Made by a program: the position numbers and the translations under genes. Source: PWQG01 sp050486205 (GTDB lineage Bacteria > Pseudomonadota > Gammaproteobacteria > Pseudomonadales > Pseudohongiellaceae). Taken from it: 64,000 bases of DNA. A model generated the notes under the pieces. The model was not told the DNA's origin. It made no database searches and worked only from the letters and a program-made list of their open reading frames with translations. Position 1 is the first letter of the stretch. Each line of letters begins with the position of its first letter. The DNA lies in NCBI GenBank assembly GCA_050486205.1, contig JBJHCW010000004.1, positions 310,001 through 374,000 on the forward strand, written 5' to 3'. Of this stretch, positions 59,876 to 64,000 are shown one piece after another.

Positions 59876-61123
59876 ATGACGATGGCAAGTGCGGTCTTGC
59901 GATGTCTTGTGCTGGTATTGGGGGCGGTCGCGCTGAGCGCGTGTCAGGCGTTCCCTGGCAGGGGCAGCGGGTTTGTCAGCTTTGATCGCGAGGTCGTTGA
60001 TGGCGCGCCGGATGATGCGCGCGCGGTCCTGGTTGCTGACATCAACGGGGATGGCCGAAAGGACATCGTGGCGCTTGGCCGCAATCCCGGTACCCTGGTC
60101 TGGTACAGCAACCCTGGCTGGCAGCGACAGGAAGTCGAGACCGGGTCCGTGCAACTGATGGATGTGGTGGCAAAGGACATTACCGGAAACGGTTTTGTTG
60201 ATCTGGCCCTTGCCGGTGTGTTTGCGGACACAGAAGCCGCGACGGCCGATTCCGTGGCGGTTGATTCGGACAGTGCGGATCGTGGAGGTGACAGCCAGTT
60301 GAACTGGCTGGAAAACCCGCACACGGCCCCGGGCGTTGGAACCGCCGATCCGTGGCGGCGTCACCATCTGGCGCAAGTGCCCGCACCCCACAGATTGCGT
60401 TGGGCTGATGTCAGTGGTCGTGGTGTGCCGGTGTTGATACATCTGGGGCCGGCAGACAGCGGGAACGCGGCCTTGAGTGCTCATGCTGTGCCACGTGACC
60501 CGCGAGCCTCGTGGGGCTCCGTGGTGCTGGTCAGGCCATCGCAGTCGGTCAGCGAGTTGGCGGTGTACGACTGGAACGGTAACGGCAGGGATCAATTGCT
60601 GGTCGCAGGTCAATCGGGCATCGATCTGTACAGTCTGGCGTCCGGCAACCGTTTTGTGGACAGCCGTACCTTGATAGCGGCGCCAGAGCTTGAGCCAGCC
60701 ATGGCGGGTATGAGCAAGGTGGTTGTTGGTCACAGCGGGAGGGCCGATCGACGCTTTGTGGCGACCATTGAGCCGGAGTCGGGTAACGAAGTGGTGGTCT
60801 ACCGGCCCAATCCTGACGGCAATGAGCCCTGGCGTCGTGAGGTGCTGGACGCCAGCCTGGTTCGTGGCAGCGCACTGTTTGCAGCCGACCTGAACAATGA
60901 CGGTTACGATGAAATCATCGCTGGCTCTCAAGGTCAGCCCAATTCACTGGTGATCTATCGCTATGATCCGGCTGCGCGAAACTGGCAACGCCAGGTGCTC
61001 GATAACCGACTGGGCGTGTCCGCACTTGCCGTTGCCGATGTCACGGGCAACGGTTTTCCGGATATAGTGGCAGTTGGCGCCTCAACGGCCGATGTGGTGT
61101 TGTATCGCAACAGCGGCCGCTGA
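59876..61123 (+). CDS. FG-GAP/VCBS-repeat lipoprotein
   Basis: I start at ATG 59876 (415 residues); another ATG at 59882 is equally possible and the open frame to 59765 is not signal-like. The lipobox is LSAC. The mature chain has at least four FG-GAP-type repeats with Ca2+-binding Asp loops (VLVADINGDGRKDIVALG, VVAKDITGNGFVDLALAG, LFAADLNNDGYDEIIAGS, VADVTGNGFPDIVAVG), forming a beta-propeller. There is also an acidic insert around residues 115-140. Such lipoproteins are surface or periplasmic binding proteins, often of unknown ligand. Confidence 0.88.
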   Translation: MTMASAVLRCLVLVLGAVALSACQAFPGRGSGFVSFDREVVDGAPDDARAVLVADINGDGRKDIVALGRNPGTLVWYSNPGWQRQEVETGSVQLMDVVAKDITGNGFVDLALAGVFADTEAATADSVAVDSDSADRGGDSQLNWLENPHTAPGVGTADPWRRHHLAQVPAPHRLRWADVSGRGVPVLIHLGPADSGNAALSAHAVPRDPRASWGSVVLVRPSQSVSELAVYDWNGNGRDQLLVAGQSGIDLYSLASGNRFVDSRTLIAAPELEPAMAGMSKVVVGHSGRADRRFVATIEPESGNEVVVYRPNPDGNEPWRREVLDASLVRGSALFAADLNNDGYDEIIAGSQGQPNSLVIYRYDPAARNWQRQVLDNRLGVSALAVADVTGNGFPDIVAVGASTADVVLYRNSGR

Positions 61124-61157
61124 GAGTTGTCTTTCTGCTCGCTGATGACCAGTAAGG

Positions 61158-62447
61158 TCAGTCCAGGGAAATCCGGTTGCCGGCTATCCAGACCTGTTCA
61201 AGACTACGGGTGTTCCTGATATCAACCAGTGGATTTTCACCCAGCACCAGGATGTCCGCCCACTTGCCTGGCTCCAGTGTGCCGAACTCATCAAAGCCCA
61301 GGCAGTCAGCTGCCCCACCGGTTGCAGAGTACAGGATCTGCTCGGCAGACATGCCAGCATCAGCCATCATCCACATTTCCAGGTGCTCGAAGTATCCCTG
61401 GAAGCGTGCAGGCGGGCCACTGTCGGTGCCCATGGCAATCTGCACACCAGCATCGGCCAGGGTTTTCAGATTGTCCATGGCAACCGGCAGTGCGGCCTTG
61501 TAACCCTGTGCGGCAAAGCTTTCACGCATGCCTTGCTGGCGCCGTGGGTCGCGTAACTGATCAAGTACGTCTGGGTCGGCTTCACGCAGGAAAAACGGGT
61601 CAGAGAAAAACTCCGGCTCATCTTCGTAAATGAAGGTGGAAATCTCGCGAGTCAGGGTCGGGCTGTAGCAGACGCCGGTTTCCAGCATCAGGTTGACAAA
61701 GCGATCGTCCACTTCGGTATCGCGCACGCTGTGGGCAATAAAGTCGGCGCCGTGCTCAAGCAGGCGCGTGGCATCTTCCAGGTAATGGATATGCACGGCT
61801 ATCGGGATACCAATTTCATTGGCCTGTTCGGAGAAAGCGGTATAGATATCAGGGGCCATGCGCTGGCCGCGGCCAAGAAAGTCATCCACGCGAATCTTGA
61901 TGAAATCCGGTGACATTTCAGCGGTGCGATTCACCGCTTCCCGGGCTTCTTCGGGGGACCGGGCACTGAGCACCGGCCCGGCGACATACAGCCTTGCCCG
62001 GTCAAGCGACGCAGTGTCCTGTTCATCGCGCAGCGCAAAACCCTCGGCCTCGTCACCGCCCAGACTGGCCACCGCGGTGACACCGTAGCGGGCGTAGAGG
62101 TCGAGCTGGCGCACCAGGTTCTCGGTACCGTAATGTCCGCCTTCCAGGCCACGTACATCACCGGCATGACCGTGTGTGTTGATCAGTCCGGGCATGATGT
62201 AACGGCCGCTGATGTCGATGCGCTCGGCATCAGAGGGGATATTGACGCTGTCGGCAGCACCGGCGGCCAGAATGCGGCCGTCACGCACAATCACCGCAGC
62301 ATCAGGCACAGGCTCGGCGCCAGTGCCATCGATCAGTGTGCCACCGACAAAGACGCGGGTGTCAGCCAGGGCAGGGGTGGCCGCGCCCAGCGCAATGGCC
62401 AGACCTGTTGTCAGCGCCAGTGAAAGCCTTGTGAACGGGATTTTCAT
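61158..62447 (-). CDS. Exported amidohydrolase-family enzyme
   Basis: I start at the ATG ending at 62447 (429 residues), with AGGAGG about ten bases upstream; an upstream ATG at 62519 adds a soluble stretch before the signal peptide. The signal sequence is LALTTGLAIALGAATPALAD. The metal motif GLINTHGHAG keeps HxH, and IAVHIHY and FIAHSV supply further His. MGTDSG supplies the Asp. It resembles periplasmic imidazolonepropionase-like hydrolases and the intact member of the pair at 24581-26023. The substrate is unknown. It is divergent from the PQQ alcohol dehydrogenase across 206 bp. Confidence 0.92.
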   Translation of the reverse strand: MKIPFTRLSLALTTGLAIALGAATPALADTRVFVGGTLIDGTGAEPVPDAAVIVRDGRILAAGAADSVNIPSDAERIDISGRYIMPGLINTHGHAGDVRGLEGGHYGTENLVRQLDLYARYGVTAVASLGGDEAEGFALRDEQDTASLDRARLYVAGPVLSARSPEEAREAVNRTAEMSPDFIKIRVDDFLGRGQRMAPDIYTAFSEQANEIGIPIAVHIHYLEDATRLLEHGADFIAHSVRDTEVDDRFVNLMLETGVCYSPTLTREISTFIYEDEPEFFSDPFFLREADPDVLDQLRDPRRQQGMRESFAAQGYKAALPVAMDNLKTLADAGVQIAMGTDSGPPARFQGYFEHLEMWMMADAGMSAEQILYSATGGAADCLGFDEFGTLEPGKWADILVLGENPLVDIRNTRSLEQVWIAGNRISLD

Positions 62448-62653
62448 GGTTGTACAACCTCCTGTTCCGGGTGACATTTCATTATGCGCATGCGAGCGCC
62501 GGCCCGCAAGCCAGGCCATGGCGATGGTGGTTTGACAGCGCGGCGTGATTTGTAGGTTAATGCAAAAGCATATTGTTCGGGATGAGGGGCGCCGGTTGCC
62601 AGAAGCAGCAAACGGTGGTTACTATCAATAAATAGAATCTATCAGGTTATTTA

Positions 62654-64000
62654 ATGTCCAGAAAGTTATCTGCACTGACTGCCGTCGGTCTCAGTGCCTG
62701 TTTGAGCGGCGCAGTGCTTGTTGGTGCCACCTTTGCCACCGACCAGGCTGCAGCCCAGCCAGTTACCACAGACATGCTCGAAAACGCACAGGAACTGTCT
62801 GATCGCTGGGTCCACTATGGCAAGAACTATGGCGCCTGGCGCTATATGCCCGATGATCTGATCAATCGCGACACCGTGAACCGACTGGCGCCCAAGTGGA
62901 TCTACCAGACCGGGATATCGGGCGGTGCGCTGCAGGTCAGTGCCATGGTGCACGATGGGCGGATGTATCTGACCACGGCCAACAGCCATCTGGTGGTGGT
63001 GGACCCCATGACGGGATCAGTGCTGTGGCGATACGACCACCAGTTCAGTGGCGTGGATCTTTGCTGTGGCCCTCATAATCGTGGTGTGGCGCTGTACGAT
63101 GACATGGTGATCTGGGGAACGCTGGATGCGCGACTGATGGCCTTTGATGCCGAGACCGGTCTGCAGCTGTGGGATACCGAAGTGGCGGATCACCGCGCTT
63201 CCTTCTCGATCACCGCAGCGCCGCTGATTGTCAAGGACATGGTACTCATTGGTGTTGGCGGAGGTGAATTCGGCATTCGTGGATTTATTGATGCCTATAA
63301 TGTCCACACCGGTGAGCACGTCTGGCGCTTCTACACCATTCCCGAGGAGGGCGAGCCAGGCAACGAGACCTGGGCCGGTGATTCCTGGAAGACCGGGGGC
63401 GCCCCGACCTGGGTGACCGGCACCTATGACCCGGAACTGGACATGATTTACTGGGGGACTGGCAATCCCTGGCCGGACCTGAACAACCGAGTGCGTGAGG
63501 GCGACAACCTCTACGCCAATTCGGTGATCGCCCTGGACGCCGACACCGGGGAACTGATCTGGTATCTCCAGGAGTCACCGCGCGACGAATTCGATCACGA
63601 TGCCACCAGTGAGCCCATGATCATTGATGATTATGTGGACGGTGAAATGCGCAGGATGATCATACACGTAGGCCGCAACGGCCACGTCTATGCCATGGAC
63701 CGCGTAACCGGTGAATTTCTCTGGGCCGAGGAGTACACAAAGGTCAACTGGGCCAATCGGGATGAGAACGGCATGCCGGTGTTGAAGCCCGAGCTCTATG
63801 ACCCGGCCGACACCGTGGTCTTTCCGGGGTTGTTCGGTGGCAAGAACTGGCCACCAGCCGCCTACAGCCCGGACACCCATATGGTCTACATTCCGGAACA
63901 CGAGCGAGGCACCCGTTTTGTGCGCGCCGAGCGACCAGGGCGACCTGGTACCATGGATCTGGGCGGCATTCCGATATTCGAGGAAGAAGCCAAAGGCCAC
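62654..64000 (+). CDS. PQQ-dependent alcohol dehydrogenase, N-terminal 449 residues (3' truncated by window)
   Basis: ATG 62654 opens a frame that runs to the window end. A signal peptide ends at DQAAAQ. The vicinal disulfide pair is C137-C138 (VDLCCGPHNRG), a mark of quinoprotein alcohol/methanol dehydrogenases. The propeller W-motif TGEHVWRFYTIP and the GGAPTWVTGTYDPELD region follow. The active-site loop reads SPRDEFDHDATSEP: D314 is the likely catalytic Asp and D316 two residues later is the extra Asp typical of lanthanide-using XoxF/PedH-type enzymes (family knowledge). The rest, including any cytochrome domain, is outside the window. Confidence 0.92.
   Translation, partial: MSRKLSALTAVGLSACLSGAVLVGATFATDQAAAQPVTTDMLENAQELSDRWVHYGKNYGAWRYMPDDLINRDTVNRLAPKWIYQTGISGGALQVSAMVHDGRMYLTTANSHLVVVDPMTGSVLWRYDHQFSGVDLCCGPHNRGVALYDDMVIWGTLDARLMAFDAETGLQLWDTEVADHRASFSITAAPLIVKDMVLIGVGGGEFGIRGFIDAYNVHTGEHVWRFYTIPEEGEPGNETWAGDSWKTGGAPTWVTGTYDPELDMIYWGTGNPWPDLNNRVREGDNLYANSVIALDADTGELIWYLQESPRDEFDHDATSEPMIIDDYVDGEMRRMIIHVGRNGHVYAMDRVTGEFLWAEEYTKVNWANRDENGMPVLKPELYDPADTVVFPGLFGGKNWPPAAYSPDTHMVYIPEHERGTRFVRAERPGRPGTMDLGGIPIFEEEAKGH

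Overview
The window looks like chromosome from a moderately GC-rich, aerobic, Gram-negative gammaproteobacterium. The evidence is SlyX, a double-ACT SerB, MgtE, a PhnCDE transporter, TonB-dependent outer-membrane receptors, an OprP/O-type porin and many secreted or lipoprotein enzymes. Several quinoproteins, amidohydrolases and a Baeyer-Villiger-type monooxygenase point to a free-living, probably aquatic or soil, heterotroph. The exact genus cannot be read from the sequence. No rRNA, tRNA, CRISPR array, prophage or transposase gene was seen.

Layout. 0-6.5 kb: tail of an Nramp-type transporter, an M1 aminopeptidase lipoprotein, serB, an exported unknown protein, a PEBP-family protein and slyX. 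6.5-8.8 kb: a large protein ending in a highly divergent class III nucleotidyl cyclase-like domain. 8.7-12 kb (minus): a BtuF-like binding protein, a DUF5522 protein, two HupE/UreJ-type membrane proteins and a LysM/M15-like peptidoglycan enzyme; a strong hairpin covers the ribosome-binding site of the first HupE gene. 12.2-18.5 kb: a beta-lactamase-fold hydrolase, a decayed PHP-type gene, a TonB receptor and a solute-binding protein with no signal peptide. 18.6-23.3 kb: TerB, another HupE-like protein, a GAP-family membrane protein with a divergent TetR regulator, and pyruvate kinase.

23.3-32.8 kb: a coupled amidohydrolase pair, an exported epoxide-hydrolase-like protein, a phosphate-selective-porin homologue and a complete Fe3+-type ABC importer in the gene order ATPase, binding lipoprotein, fused permease. 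33-40.3 kb: a host-attachment-family protein, LemA, an extended M48 protease, an NHL-repeat protein and an unrecognised 1007-residue membrane protein. 40.3-46.6 kb: a TetR regulator with a palindrome over its likely -10 box, an FAD monooxygenase with an 18-bp tandem repeat at its 5' end, a sodium/solute symporter, pterin carbinolamine dehydratase and an SLC13/TrkA-C transporter. 46.7-48.5 kb: a stand-alone LigD phosphoesterase domain, remnants of a short-chain dehydrogenase, and a CHRD protein with a PEP-CTERM-like tail.

48.6-64 kb: phnD-phnC-phnE-phnE2, a PQQ quinoprotein, a NarXL-like two-component pair, small membrane proteins, a VOC protein, mgtE, an FG-GAP lipoprotein, an amidohydrolase, and the first two thirds of a second PQQ alcohol dehydrogenase whose Asp-x-Asp active site suggests lanthanide use. 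Between 52.2 and 57.4 kb lie three related palindromic elements whose arms carry GGGGACAG. They are the clearest mobile-looking structure in the window.

Links between genes are mostly local: metal uptake (Nramp, HupE-like proteins, Fe ABC importer, MgtE, TonB receptor), phosphonate or phosphate uptake (Phn, OprP-like porin) and periplasmic oxidation and hydrolysis (PQQ enzymes, amidohydrolases, epoxide hydrolase). No single clearly new multi-gene system is proven. The best candidates for new biology are the hairpin-controlled HupE cluster, the cyclase-like protein, the 1007-residue protein and the GGGGACAG elements.
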